Positions 44,515 to 56,301 of a stretch of 64,000 bases of DNA are shown in pieces. The translations under genes and the position numbers were made by a program. The first letter of the stretch is position 1. Every line of letters starts with the position of its first letter. Origin of the DNA: Congeria kusceri (lineage: Eukaryota > Mollusca > Bivalvia > Myida > Dreissenidae); NCBI GenBank assembly GCA_027627225.1, contig CM051027.1, forward strand, positions 44,391,618 through 44,455,617, in the 5' to 3' direction. Below the pieces are notes generated by a model. That model was given only the letters and a program-made list of their open reading frames with translations, was not told the origin of the DNA and made no database searches.

Positions 44515-45832
44515 GTGTCAGTCTGGGACTGGAGCAAGATGTTTACAGCCTGGGACCATAACATGATGTCTACAGTCAGGGACTGGAGAAAGATGTTTAC
44601 AGTCTGGGATAATAACATGATGTCTACAGTCAGAGACTGGAGCAAGATGTTTACAGTCAGGGACAGGAGCAAGATGTCTACAGCTGGGACCAGAGCAAGA
44701 TGTTTACAGTCAGGGACAGGAGCAAGATGTCTACAGCTGGGACCAGAGCAAGATGTTTACAGTCAGGGACCAGAGCAAGATGTTTACAGTCTGGAACTGG
44801 AGGAAGACGTTAATAGTCAGGGACAAGAGCAAGATGTTTACAGTCTGGGACAGGAGCAAGATGTCTACAGCTGGGACCAGAGCAAGATGTTTACAGTCAG
44901 GGACAGGAGCAAGATGTCTACAGCTGGGACCAGAGCAAGATGTTTACAGTCAGGGACAGGAGCAAGATGTCTACAGCTGGGACCAGAGCAAGATGTTTAC
45001 AGTCAGGGACAGGTGCAAGATGTCTACAGCTGGGACCAGAGCAAGATGTTTACAGTGGGGCAGGAGCAAGATGTCTACAGCTGGGACCAGAGCAAGATGT
45101 TTACAGTCTGGAACTGGAGGAAGACGTTAATAGTCACGGACAAGAGCAAGATGTTTACAGCCTTAGACCGGAGCAAGATGTTTACAATCAGGGACAAGAG
45201 CAAGATGTTAACAGTCAGAGACTGGAGCAAGATGTTTACAGCCTGGGACCAGAGCAAGATTTTTATAGCCTGGGACCAGAGCAAGATGTTTACAGTCAGG
45301 GACCGGAGCAAGATTTTTACAGCCTTGGACCAGAGAAAGATGTTTACAGTCTGGGACCAGAGCAAGATGTTTACAGCCTGGAACCAGAGCAAGATGTTTA
45401 CAGCCTGAGACCGTAGCAAGATGTTTACAGCCTGAGACCGTAGCAAGATGTTTACAGCCTGAGACCGGAGCAAGATGTTTACAGCCTGGGACCAGAGCAA
45501 GATGTTTACAGCCTTGGACCAGAGCAAGATGGTTACAGCCTGGGACCAGAGCAAGATGGTTACAGCCTGGGACCAGAGCAAGATGTTTACAGCCTGGGAC
45601 CAGAGCAAGATGTTTACAGCCTTGGACCAGAGCAAGCTGTTTACAGCCTGGGACCAGAGCAAGATGTTTTCAGCCTGGGACCAGAGCAAGATGTTTACAG
45701 CCTGAGACCGGAGCAATATGTTTACAGCCTTGGACCAGAGCAAGATGTTTACAGGCTGGGACCAGAGCAAGATGTTTACAGGCTGGGACCAGAGCAATAT
45801 GTTTACAGGCTAGGACCAGAGCAAGATGTTTA
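44515..45832. repeat. 27-bp minisatellite, about 48 copies
   Basis: The unit is GACCAGAGCAAGATGTTTAC plus AGCCTGG, i.e. nine codons (DQSKMFTAW) on the plus strand. Variants (GGGACAGG, AGTCAGGG, TCTACAGCTGG) form dimers in the left half. A longer block with CTGGAACTGGAGGAAGACGT recurs at 44791 and 45108. Units of 26 bp shift the frame several times (TRARCLQSGTGARCLQ...), and the minus strand is also open over 240 codons, so selection on a protein is not evident. Confidence 0.97.
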
Positions 45833-45844
45833 AATAGAAAATTC

Positions 45845-46075
45845 TTTAAACCTCCTTCTTAACCCCTGGGTAGATTTTCAAATAATTTCTCAGGAATGTT
45901 CCTTGGGTGGTTCTCTGCTAAAGTCGCTCAAATGGTCCCATTGTGTTGAAAAACATGGCGGCCTGTGGTGGGGTCATTTTCCTGATATAGCTTTATTGAA
46001 AACTTAAAACTTCTTGTTAGAAACCACTGGTTGGATTTTGAAATAATTTCATGGACATGGTCCTCTTCCAAAATA
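45845..46075 (+). mobile_element. Bivalve dispersed-repeat fragment (two ~150-bp copies)
   Basis: TTCTTAACCCCTGGGTAGAT, GGAATGTTCCTTGGGTGGTT and CAAATGGTCCCATTGTGTTG, then AACATGGCGGCC, followed by a second start, TTGTTAGAAACCACTGGTTG. This phrase set is a frequent bivalve repeat as I remember it; the fragment at 17582-17660 belongs to the same family. Confidence 0.6.
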
Positions 46076-46784
46076 ATTCACAATATTTGTTTTTGTTTAC
46101 GAAACAAATACATTTATATATTTTAGATATTCCTCATACATTTTAGTACTGTTGTCATTTTAAAATGTTACTTAGTGCTGCAGTGTTATTTTTTAATTAT
46201 TCAGTTTCAAGATTTAAGTATCAAGATCAAATTTATTATATGATGGTTTGGGAATACTGCCCTGTCATTTTGTATTTCTTTGAAACTAAAATTGCTGTAA
46301 AAGTATGGAAATGTGTCACTTTACATAACAAAATACTAAATGTTTTATGAACCACAGGCAGACTAGTCATGGAATTGTTATGTTGTTACAAAAGTCTTGT
46401 TAGACATAGGTGTACTATTAATATTGTACTCTGTTTGCTTTTCCTTAAAGTTTGTATATCAATGTTATTTCCTGCCACATGGTATACTCATTTAAATTCA
46501 GTATTCATTTGTGGGCTAGATCTAATTATCAACCATCTCTCTAAATGTTAAAATTAGTGAAACTAACACCTTGGCTTTTTAAAAAGAAGCTTACATAGTT
46601 GAGATTAAATAAAAAATAAAAATTGTTATACATATTTTCACTTTTTGTTCATAATTGAAAATGATTGTGGTAATATTTTATTGATTGTATGCCAACAAAT
46701 TGTGTTTAGTTTGTTTTAAACAGTTTTGTGAGTGATTTTGTTTGTAACTGTATTCTGCTGTTCAAATGATGAATACAAAGAATA
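46076..46784. other. No recognisable feature
   Basis: AT-rich sequence with short frames only. Confidence 0.4.
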
Positions 46785-46990
46785 GACAGATCCAGGTTTT
46801 GCCAAAAATAGTTTAAACTCCTCCCCAGCTATTGTTAACGGATTAATTTCCATCCATCTAATATCACAAACAATACCATATGCTGTTTTGAATATCACAA
46901 ACATTATGCACATGCTCTTTTGTATGAATTAGTTTAACCGCTAAACATGTGATATTCAACGGCGATTATTGGATACTAGTGTAGATTAAT
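46785..46990 (-). mobile_element. Dispersed repeat copy, partner of 20995-21190
   Basis: In reverse complement it contains ATACAAAAGAGCATG, CATAATGTTTGTGATATTC, GGATGGAAATTAAT and TAACAATAGCTGGGGAG, in the same order as 20995-21190. It borders the hairpin element at 46999. Confidence 0.8.
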
Positions 46991-46998
46991 ATAAATGA

Positions 46999-47255
46999 GG
47001 CGCGTCGTGAGAAAACCTGTCTTAATGCATGTGCATACAGTGTCGTCCCGGATTAGCCTGTGCAGTCTGCACAGGCTAATCCAGGACGGCACTTTCCGCT
47101 TTTATGGTATTTTCTGTTTCAAGGAAGTCTCTTCTAAACATAAATCCACTGTAGGCGGAAAGTGCCATCCTGGATTAGCCTGTGCGGACTGCACAGGCTA
47201 ATCCTGGACGACACTTTTCGCACATGCATTAAGACCGGTTTGCCCACGACACACG
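46999..47255. mobile_element. Hairpin MITE with twin GATTAGCCTGTGC palindromes
   Basis: The outer arms CTTAATGCATGTGC(A/G)... and GTGTCGTCC are inverted at the two ends. Two inner palindromes, GGATTAGCCTGTGC...GCACAGGCTAATCC, lie at 47050-47082 and 47172-47204, each followed or preceded by GGCGGAAAGTGC-like sequence. The whole ~257 bp folds on itself. I recognise this as a very abundant bivalve repeat, especially dreissenid (from memory). No coding capacity. Confidence 0.88.
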
Positions 47256-48240
47256 TCAGATATGATTGTGGAAGCATCTATTACCGCATACAGAAGTACT
47301 TAGTGGTACAGTCAGTTTACCCCCAGACTCACTAGGACTTACAACAGCTTGATCACAATCGGTGTCATAAACCAGACAACTTGAATTGTTCAGAGGAACT
47401 AATGTTTTGATGATTCTGATTAATAATTGCCGATGTATCTTCATTTATGGCAGCCTTATGACCAATATCCTCCTTGCTCGGTTCTGTTTGACACATGCTT
47501 GAGCCGGGTTCTGTTATCAGTGCCACAAATATGTTAGTAAAGGCCCCTACATTTATAACCATTGATAAATCAATTGTTTACATGAATTCTTTGGGAGGGT
47601 ATTAGGAGGTTTGATACATAATATGATCACAAATCTCTAGAGATTATAAATGATTCATAGATGATTTGTTTCAAACTACAAAGTAGGCCAGGCTTGGTGA
47701 CGAAGATGTCTGTGAAGATCAAACATGATAGACTTGATCATTTTACTGGACCTCATTAGTTGACTGCCTTTGTACCTAACGAGCTCACATTAGTACCTAA
47801 AGATCTTACCTCTCTATTGTTGTTCATTCATTGTGCTAAACTATTTTCACACCATTTACAATTTAATTCCTGATTAGGTAATAGAGATTTTATCTCTGTT
47901 AATATCCACACAGATATTAATCTTAATATGCTAAAGTATTTTCTAACAATTCCTTTGTAAGTAGCCATTGAAAGTTGAAACGGCAAGTCATGAGCTGCCA
48001 AACACTTGTTGGGACGGTACCCACCTGCATCAGACTGGTCAGTGGGATCCAACCAGATGTGCGATTAGTACTGTCCAAACATCTCACATCCACCATTCTG
48101 TTAACTATTCCATGAAGTGAAACAAAATGAATAAGAGAATGAAATAAAGAACAAGATATGTTTATACTGACTTATCAAATTACCATATACAAACAGACCT
48201 TGTCTCAGATTGTATCTGAAACTTGTTTTGTCTTTATTGT
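47256..48240. other. No recognisable feature
   Basis: Average composition. Overlapping 60-75-codon minus frames (47256-47562, 47828-48052) lack known domains and splice-site support. Confidence 0.4.
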
Positions 48241-48668
48241 ACCACCTGAAATTGCTTATAGCAAATGTCAATTTTTAGGATCTGAAACTGTTTATAGCAA
48301 ATGTTGATCTTGTATGATTTGGAACTGTTTACAACAAATGTCAATCTTGTAGGATCCTGGTCTGTTTATATAAAATGTTGATCTTATAGGCTCTGGAATT
48401 GTTTACAACAAATTTTACTATTGTGTGATCCTGGCCTGTTTATAGCAAATGTTGATAGCACAAAAAAATTATGTTGATCTTGCAGGATCTGGAACAGTTT
48501 ACAACAACTGTCACTCTTTTATGATCCTGGACTGGACAGCAAATGTTTATCTTGTAGGGTCTGTAACTGTTTACAGGAATAGAATTATTGTTGATCTTGT
48601 AGGATCCTTAACTGTTTTAGCAAATGTCACTCTTGTTGGATCCGAAACTGTTTTAGCAAATGCTACAG
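48241..48668. repeat. 37-bp degenerate minisatellite, about 11 copies
   Basis: CTGTTTATAGCAAATGTTGA plus TCTTGTAGGATCTGGAA, with many substitutions (TTTACAACAAATGTCA, GATCCTGGA). CTGTTT starts at 48288, 48325 and onwards. The array is older than its neighbours. Confidence 0.9.
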
Positions 48669-48683
48669 AATGAGATCTTTATT

Positions 48684-49140
48684 AGTCCCCTACTGGTGTT
48701 TCACTGGAGGAGACTATAGGTTTGCCCTCCGTCTGTGTGCGTCTGTCTGTCTGTTCATCCGTCGGTCTCACTCTGTCTGTCTGTCCTGTCCCCAAAACCT
48801 GGATCCTGTGATAACTCAAAAAGTACTGAAGATACTTTGATGAAACTTTGTATACATAGAAAGAGCAAGGTGAGGATTGTACACGACCCTTTATTTTTCA
48901 CCAGAGGTCAAAGGTCATGTGACTGTTACTTAAAATAGAAATAAACTTAATACTGTAATAATTCGAAAAGAACATAACATATGATCATGAAACTTGGTAC
49001 AAATGTTACTAAAATAGAAAAAACAACAACTTAGTGACAAATGGGATTTGAATATGAAACTTTGTACATCTACAGATAAAGGGCGATTTGACGGTATTGC
49101 ACAATGTTTAATTAGTAGGGGTTTTCACCGGCAGGGGACT
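48684..49140. mobile_element. Mollusc dispersed repeat with AGTCCCCT ends
   Basis: The left end is AGTCCCCTACTGGTGTTTC and the right end (reverse complement) AGTCCCCTGCCGGTGAAAA. After the left end come GACTATAGGTTTGCCCTCCG and a TCTGTCTGTC tract (48730-48790), then ATAACTCAAAAAGTACTGAA and GTCAAAGGTCATGTGAC. This arrangement is a common mollusc repeat. It carries no protein. Confidence 0.7.
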
Positions 49141-52105
49141 CCTGTATTGGTTGCAATACTATCAAAGCCTTGTTTAATTATTAAAATTCAGTATAACTAG
49201 GTATGCATTGACTTTGAAGACCGTAAATAATTTAAATTGTTTCTGTCATAATATTTTTACATCAAACAGAAGGCTGATGTTGTTCAAATTTGTGGACTAA
49301 TTGTCTGTGTTGTTTGTTGAAATGCAAACACAAACATCCTAGATAGAATGCTATTAGATTATAGGGAATCTCATTTAATACTGCCATTTACTGTTAATAA
49401 GGGCTTGATAAATATTGATTTGCGTTGAATTGACACACTGGGTAATGGCTGGTAAATTGTACGCATGGAAATATGGTCTATAATTATTTTTGTAGTCATT
49501 AAATGGCAACAATTATTTTAAACATAAAATGCCTTATGGTTGTTAATAATGTGTCCAGAAATGTTGGTTTCCATGGAGATAAGGTATCATTTTAACTAAA
49601 AAAGCAGATGTTTTATCCTAGAAGTATCTTATAGCCAGGGTTTGTTGTTGTGTGTGAATTCCATCTTTGTCCAGCCATTTATTCTCATTCTGCTCTATGG
49701 CACCAGTGTTCAGCAGGACATGATGGTCATCATACAGCTCCTGTGCAGAACATTATGTACAATTCCTTATTCGCTACATTTGCTTAAAATGTGTAGTTAT
49801 TTACTTGAAAAACATTATGATAATCCCCCATTTTGAATCTTAATTTTCATATTTCACATTAAAAGAACCGTGTTAAATATTGACTTAAGTATTCATGACT
49901 TTCTGGCAGCTTTCTGCTGTAATCAGGGCTCCACTGGGCTGCATTGATGGTGGGACCCAGGGAGAGCCTTGCCCCCTCCTGATGTGTCCTCATTGAAGGA
50001 TGTGGAGGACTGGTTTGCAGCCTTACATATTGGTCCAGTAATGTTGGTTTCGGGACCTGTGGTGTCTGTTCAATATAAACCCATCACTTCAGTAGGACAT
50101 CAAACTGGGTGATGACATTTATCAATGTTAGTCAGTATTCAGTCAGGGATGTTATTAACATACAAGGCTTCATGAATCAAAAAAAAATCTATTTTCAACG
50201 AATATTTGCTAATTTATGGACTTGAAAGTATTTATTCACACCATCTATATCACACAGTATTAATAATCTCAATGGACCCAGTTGGCTGTGATATCACTTG
50301 TCTGATCTGCTCTATAGAATGGGAAATTCAAGTTACAAATAAATAAATCATTTGCAACACTTTTAAAAGTTTAATGAAAGATTTATGGCAGGTTGTTCCA
50401 TTGTTAGTGGAAATTTTATTGCAGTTTGCAGTGTATATTTCTCCAGAAGAAAGGCTGGTGTTTTTGTCAAATGGATATAAATACAGGGTAGACGGGGCTA
50501 ACCTTTAATCAGTCTCGGAGAGGACAATGATTTTCAGCAGGTATCTTTGGTCCAGAGAAGTGCTTTAAACAACTGGCCAGTAATGGAGATGGGGTTATAT
50601 CTCTTTGTGGTTTTATATGCACACAAGTTCATTTGAATGAAATCCTGCAGTAAATCAGCTGAGATCTTAGTATAAATTGGTTCAGTCAAAATGTTGAAAT
50701 TATGTTTTGTTACAATGTACAAACTTTATTCCTGGTGTCAGCTTCCAAGTGTTTAAATTACCTCATTTCTGTTTCCACATTGTCAAATCATATTGTAATG
50801 TACATATTCTACTCCTCACCCAGGGCAAGAATTTTTGGATCAGGAGGTTGCGAGTTCGATCACTACTCAAAGATTTTGATTGATGTTTCTAAAAAATAGG
50901 TTTACACTTGGGCCATTTTGTTGTTGTAAGTCTTTCTATATGAGTCATCAGTGTGGGATCAAGTTTTACGGGGACCTATAGCAAGCTGATATCAACTGGA
51001 CTGGCATTATTGGTCATTGATTATAAGTGATCTGGATCAAGTGGTGTGATTTAACCTGACTGTTCATTCCTAGGTGTCTCACTGCTGTGTGACGTGACAG
51101 GTGCATCTGCAGCCTGCCTGCCCCACCCATGGCGGTGCCCAGGCAGTAACCACTAATAACATGACCTGGCAGTAGGAAGATTTATCCTGCACAGAGTTGA
51201 ACACTTATACACTTAACCCTTCATGCTTATACCTGTTGTATGATTTGCAGGAGTCTAAAACTGAGCATATGAACATGGCCAGCTGTATACCCATAGAGCA
51301 AGGTGACACTAACAGTGATAACAACTTTCTAATTAAGGTTGATAATTAATTATCAGCTTGCTAGGACACTTGTGGAAACTCTTAGTTATGTCATGGTAAT
51401 TGCACAGGCAGACCTTTATTTTGAGCAATTAGAATTATGGCCTGCATGTTATCTAATGGTATGGTATGTATTGAGAGTGGGATGGGGCCCTCTAGGCCTG
51501 CCCTGGCAGCCAGGTGATAAGAACTCTGCCTATGCTGGACTAGTCAGGTCCTAATCTCATAGTTTGTGTCTTTTCTGATTAATTATGCAATGATTTATCA
51601 TGTTTATCAGGCATCTGCATGTGTAATCACGGTTTGGAACAAAATTTATTATAGTAAATTGGAAATATATTGTTGGAGATGGCCTATTTTCACCTCAGCT
51701 ATCTGTGGTTTAGGATTACGGTGTGATAAGGGTGTCCCCCTGTCTGGTATAGGGCTCAGTCAGGTCCATCATTAGCTCTGACCTCTCCCCCCTAGCCCCC
51801 CTCCCCCCCACCTCATCCACCTCCAGAATATGGCTGGTTCTAGAAATGCAAGGGTATTGCAGTCACGTACACTAACATACTTCTTGTTTGACTAATGAGA
51901 TTACATCAGCCCATGTTACAATGACACAATCCGTTCCTGGTAAATATGTTGTTATATCTAATTTCTGTTCTAACAAATTCAAGCAAAATCATTATAGTAG
52001 ATAGTCATTTTAGAAATTCCGGTTTTATGAACGGCATTACTTTTTTGGCACAATAAGCAAGCATTTTGATATGGATTTATTTTCAAAACAAAACATGTTG
52101 GTATT
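49141..52105. other. Long single-copy stretch, no gene recognised
   Basis: Blocks at 49910-50110 and 51060-51180 are less AT-rich. 51780-51825 is C-rich. A tRNA-like B-box (GAGTTCGATCAC) sits near 50851-50862 and might belong to a worn SINE. No coding frame has domain support. Confidence 0.4.
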
Positions 52106-52440
52106 AATAAAGCCCTTTTTTTCTTTTTTTTTATTTAATTTAATAAAAAAAAAAAAGGTTATGGTAATCACATAGGATTCATTGTCATGTCAATTAAACG
52201 TACACTGTGAAAAGGATGATTTTTAGCGCCTATGGTTTCGAATGTCGTTATAACGAATCGGATAAGTGCATATTCTGTTGATTGGTTCAAGCATATTTTG
52301 TTTTGGAGTAGGAAACAGAATATTCCGTTACAACAGGTACCAAATTTAATGGAAAATAATACATTTTCCAACAAAATTGTGTCGGAAGTTGAATAATCCG
52401 TTATTACGAATGTAATTGTAAAGAGGGCCAACTGTAATTG
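52106..52440 (-). mobile_element. Possible pogo/Tigger-like end fragment beside poly-T/poly-A tract
   Basis: 52106-52158 is T- and A-runs. On the minus strand from 52440 the sequence starts TTACAGTTGGCCCTCTTTAC and has CGTAATAACGGATTATTC, a layout seen at pogo/Tigger ends. I could not find an inverted partner, so this is tentative. Confidence 0.25.
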
Positions 52441-52993
52441 ATTTTGATGGTAATTAGCTCTCAGAATAAAGATAGTAATATCTACTGGACTCGGTGTATT
52501 TGCCCAGGTGGTAGCATTCAGTAATCACCATGTCCGTCTGTCCATCCATCAGAGAAAGTTGAAGAACTATAATTCAAAAAAAAATGAGAAGTTATTGCCC
52601 TTCGTCTATTTTTGTGCCCTAGTTTAAGTTTTAACTTCAAAATGACATTTTCTTGTTCAGACATTCCAGACTTTTTGTCATGAAGCTGCGTAAGGTGTAT
52701 TCCACCAACATTAGTTCTATTGTTATAAACATTTTAAACTAAAGATCTGGTGGATACGGTTACATAAATGGGCACAGACACTTTCAATAGTTTGACAAAT
52801 CTTTTTGTAAACAAATTGATATTATATAAATGGCAACTTCTGGAAACTTGCATGTGAATGTGATAATGTTTGTGTTAGAATTTAGTCAATATTTTTCAGT
52901 TTGGGTTAGCCAATAGAGTCAAAAGTAGCAAAGTTAAAAGTGTGTTACATATAATCTTTATAAATTAAAAATAAAACATGATAGTTATATATC
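52441..52993. other. Dispersed-repeat-like sequence, no gene
   Basis: 52525-52620 (CCGTCTGTCCATCCATC ... GAGAAGTTATTGCCCTTCG) resembles common mollusc repeats. The rest is AT-rich. Confidence 0.4.
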
Positions 52994-53763
52994 CAGTGTT
53001 CTGCCTTGAATTTGGACTATTGGGGACAAGGGCCCTCTAGGCTTAAAAAAGTGGGGACAAATTACAAAAATGTAGGGACACAGACAAAAAAAGTTGTTTA
53101 TCTCATGAATATTCCCAAAGCAGATTTTTGTTTTGAAATGTACATACTAGCTGTTTTCACTCATGTTTGTTTTTATTTTCTGTTCAAAAAAGGATTAATA
53201 CATAATACTGTGTTCTTAATTAATTCATAACATTCTTTTGATCAATGTTACACTGCATTCTTAAAAACCTTATAACCTTGCATTATTAATTTTAATTTGA
53301 ACAAACAAACAAAATCCGTTATAAACACAACGCATTAATATTGAAACCTGTTAAAACTACTAAGTGTAACAGTGTTACATCATCAATTAGCCGGGCATCC
53401 AAAACTGCAAGCCATTAGCAACAATCATAGCAACGGTGTCAGTAATTCGACTTCAAAAGTCTTTGATGTTTCTGCCGAAATGCGGCTGTCGTCTAGCAGT
53501 TTTTCATGCTTAGCATGTGGACCGCATGTACAATTATCGATGGATACTACCGTATCTGAACTGTTCAAGCGCTGCCAATAAAGCATTAATGAATTAGTTT
53601 TCTAGTGCAAAAATTGGTTATAAATTGACGTCACGATCAATGATATACATTTTAAATACTTGTAAATTGTGTGCGCCCGCGGACCCGCTTACGAAAATGT
53701 GGTTGGGACAAATAGTTTATTTTTGCGCCAATGGCGCAAGGCCGCATCCACGTCAGAACACTG
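52994..53763. mobile_element. hAT-like non-autonomous element (770 bp)
   Basis: It starts CAGTGTTCTGCCTTG and ends in reverse complement CAGTGTTCTGACGTGG. The flanks TATATATC and TATATAAT agree in 6 of 8 bases, compatible with a worn 8-bp hAT duplication. The interior 53225-53600 is homologous to 41165-41505. A small hairpin, TTGCGCCA-ATGGCGCAA, lies at 53733-53749. No transposase frame. Confidence 0.7.
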
Positions 53764-53889
53764 TATATAATATTTACTCAGTCATAATATAGTTTAACTG
53801 TATTTGATTACACATACATTTCATAATTTTATTATTATCTTGAATGGTAATGTGTCTTTACAGATAAAGAAATAATTTTTTATTTAGAG

Positions 53890-54014
53890 TTGTTTATCGG
53901 CTAATAAACAACGGAGTTCTGATGCGTAGGAATTAAACCACGAGGGCGTTAGCCCAAGTGGTTTAATATACCGCTTCAGAACTCCAAAATCATTGTTTAT
54001 TAGCCTATAAACAA
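53890..54014. mobile_element. 125-bp palindromic mini-element
   Basis: TTGTTTATCGGCTAATAAAC then GGAGTTCTGA on the left pairs with TCAGAACTCC then GTTTATTAGCCTATAAACAA on the right. An inner stem, ATTAAACCAC...GTGGTTTAAT, closes around GAGGGCGTTAGCCCAA. The whole segment can fold into one long hairpin, typical of a foldback or MITE-type repeat. Confidence 0.88.
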
Positions 54015-55240
54015 TGATAATGTGACAATTATTTCAATTCAAACATGACCTGACCACATTTTCTGCCATTTCAATGCAAACTGTATTTTACAGCTTCAGA
54101 ACTATTTTTTCGGGTTGTTTATTGGTAGTTTAACAAGCGTGAATTTTGTACTTTGTCTATAGACAACTCTGCACATGTCATACTAGAATACTGACCGTTT
54201 GATAGCTGTGTCACAAGCGAATACTGACCTATTGCTGTGGATTTGACTTCAAAGTCAAGCATTCATAAAATACTAATGATAATTGCTTATAAAAATCATA
54301 ATTGATTGCTTAATTAAGAACTGTTATTGTATTATAGTTGTAAACTGGAATAATTTTGTAATTATAGTTAAATTTTTAGAAAAATACAAATACCATAAGC
54401 ATAATAATATAAGTGATTAATTTAAGAGCGTTATAAAGAAATAATTTTATTTAAAATGGTAGTTTGTTTCAGATCTTTCTTTGAAAGTAATCCTTAGATG
54501 GGGATTTGCTTTCATTAGCAATTCAAAATGGGAGAGATTTTAATAGTCATTAATCACATGATTTAAGGTATTTTAGTATTGATTTTTCCTGGTTATTTAT
54601 TTAATTTTACCTGTAACAAAATCTGATTAATAATCTTGATTATTTGTTGAACTTGTGAAAAAATTACATAATCATCAGATAAAATACTTGATAGACAAAT
54701 AATTTATCATAATGTGTTAAACTATTTTTTCATTGTTTTGAGTGATTAAGTAATATTTTTATTTAAATGGGTTTCATTGTATAGAATTTATTCATTTAAT
54801 TCATCAAAGTTAAAAGAAACAATTAATAATTAACTGTTATAATTTATGAATAAATAGATAATCAAGATAAAAGAAAGTACTGATTTACTGCTGATTAAAG
54901 GCAGATAAGATTTTCCCACTAAACTGATTTAATTGTAAATGACTAGTAAGTTTAGGATAGATCTGTCAAACAATCGCCATGTAATCATGGCTGGCTATAT
55001 AGCCTATTGTTGATGTGGGCAGGCCATTCATGCTAATGACTGGATGACAATTGGTCCTGTGTTAGTTCCCCTTAGGGCACCTCAGCCGTGCAGTCATGTG
55101 ACTCCAATATCCACCACAATGTGTAACTCTCTGATCATTCTCATGTAGAGATCTAATGGGCAGATTGATGTATTCTTTCTTTAAAAAATCTTGACTTCAC
55201 TGATTTTAGTTTTAAGTGTGTTGTTATTTCTGTTGAACAG
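54015..55240. other. AT-rich to single-copy sequence
   Basis: 54270-54900 is extremely AT-rich with many TAATTA-like words. 54960-55150 is less AT-rich and appears single-copy. No gene recognised. Confidence 0.4.
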
Positions 55241-55470
55241 AGTGTTAATGAAAATGTTCAAATATGTGATTTAAGCAGAGTGGCTAATGATGTAGTTTGT
55301 ATGACCAGAGTGTTCAGTATGAATTTAGGTGTCTGCAGGCCTAAATTGTTGTGGATAATGTCTTGGATTTTACAATATTTCTGGATTGTGCCCTTTTGCA
55401 TGGGGACCATTATCACCGTTGTGGAAACTGAGCAGACATTATCTTTTGAATGGAACTCATCAAATCCAAA
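55241..55470 (+). CDS. Weak candidate internal exon, function unknown
   Basis: The sequence is open through 76 codons from just after an acceptor-like TTTCTGTTGAACAG (ends 55240) to a strong donor, AAA|GTAAGT (55471). The translation contains LWIMSWILQYFWIVPFCMGT, hydrophobic enough for a membrane segment, then VETEQTLSFEWNSSNPK with a possible N-glycosylation site (NSS). I recognise no domain, no neighbouring exon has been found, and open stretches of this length occur by chance in this window. It could equally be non-coding. Confidence 0.18.
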
Positions 55471-56124
55471 GTAAGTTTACATCCAACGGTTTTAATGGTA
55501 GAATAAAAAAAATAATATTAAAAATATGTTTCATTATTTATATGGTTTAAATATGAATTGTTAAGTTTATTACGTTAACAGTGTTCTTTATTTAAGTTAA
55601 AAACCTTTTAGATTGAGTGAATTATCATTGGCATGCATGCCACAATTTAATTAGACAGATGAGAAATAAATGTATATTTAATGAGGCTTAATTGTGCTAT
55701 TGTGACCTGTAGATGTTTATTCTCCTAAAATGCAGCAGTGATTCATGTCTAAATGTACGTGTTTTCATGTTCATTGTGTGCTATCACACAGAGATATCAA
55801 GAATTTAAGGAATGTTCACATGAACATTAATAAAAGTGAAGAATTGTTGATAACACAGTGAATCAAGCTGCTAGAGAGTACATGCAGGCATTACCACAAT
55901 CAGTCTGGGATTTGGAATGACACTAGTGTTTGAACTAACTGTTTACTCCACTCATCTTCAATGTAACTCATTCATGCAAATATTTACCTACCGAAGGTTT
56001 TATTTGTGTGCAGTTTCTCTAATAACAACATTTTGATATGATGGAACCATTTCAAATATCACAGATTCATCAAGATGATAATGTTCAAATCACATTTTGG
56101 TGTTGTATGAAATATGTTCCACAA
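55471..56124. other. No recognisable feature
   Basis: AT-rich sequence with no gene or repeat seen. Confidence 0.4.
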
Positions 56125-56216
56125 TAATAATAATAATTTAATAATAATAATAATAATCATCATCATTTTAATATATTGATAATAATATTTTTAATAATAA
56201 TAATAATAATCAGTTT
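56125..56216. repeat. (AAT)n/(TCA)n microsatellite
   Basis: ATAATAATAATAATTT, ATAATAATAATAATAATCAT and a further AATAATAATAATAAT block around TAATATATTG. Confidence 0.95.
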
Positions 56217-56301
56217 TATTTTGTAAAAACAAAACACTTTTTTGTTTATATTCAGAACTATTCCATGTCTATTATGATTGCTGTGATTTTTAACAGGGTC
56301 T

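Noticed and set aside
44515..45797. 297-codon plus and 240-codon minus frames
   Set aside because: 27-bp array; frame shifts by 26-bp units and openness on both strands argue against a protein under selection.
50840..50865. tRNA gene (B-box-like GAGTTCGATC)
   Set aside because: No A-box, acceptor stem or anticodon arm can be folded around it; at most a SINE remnant.
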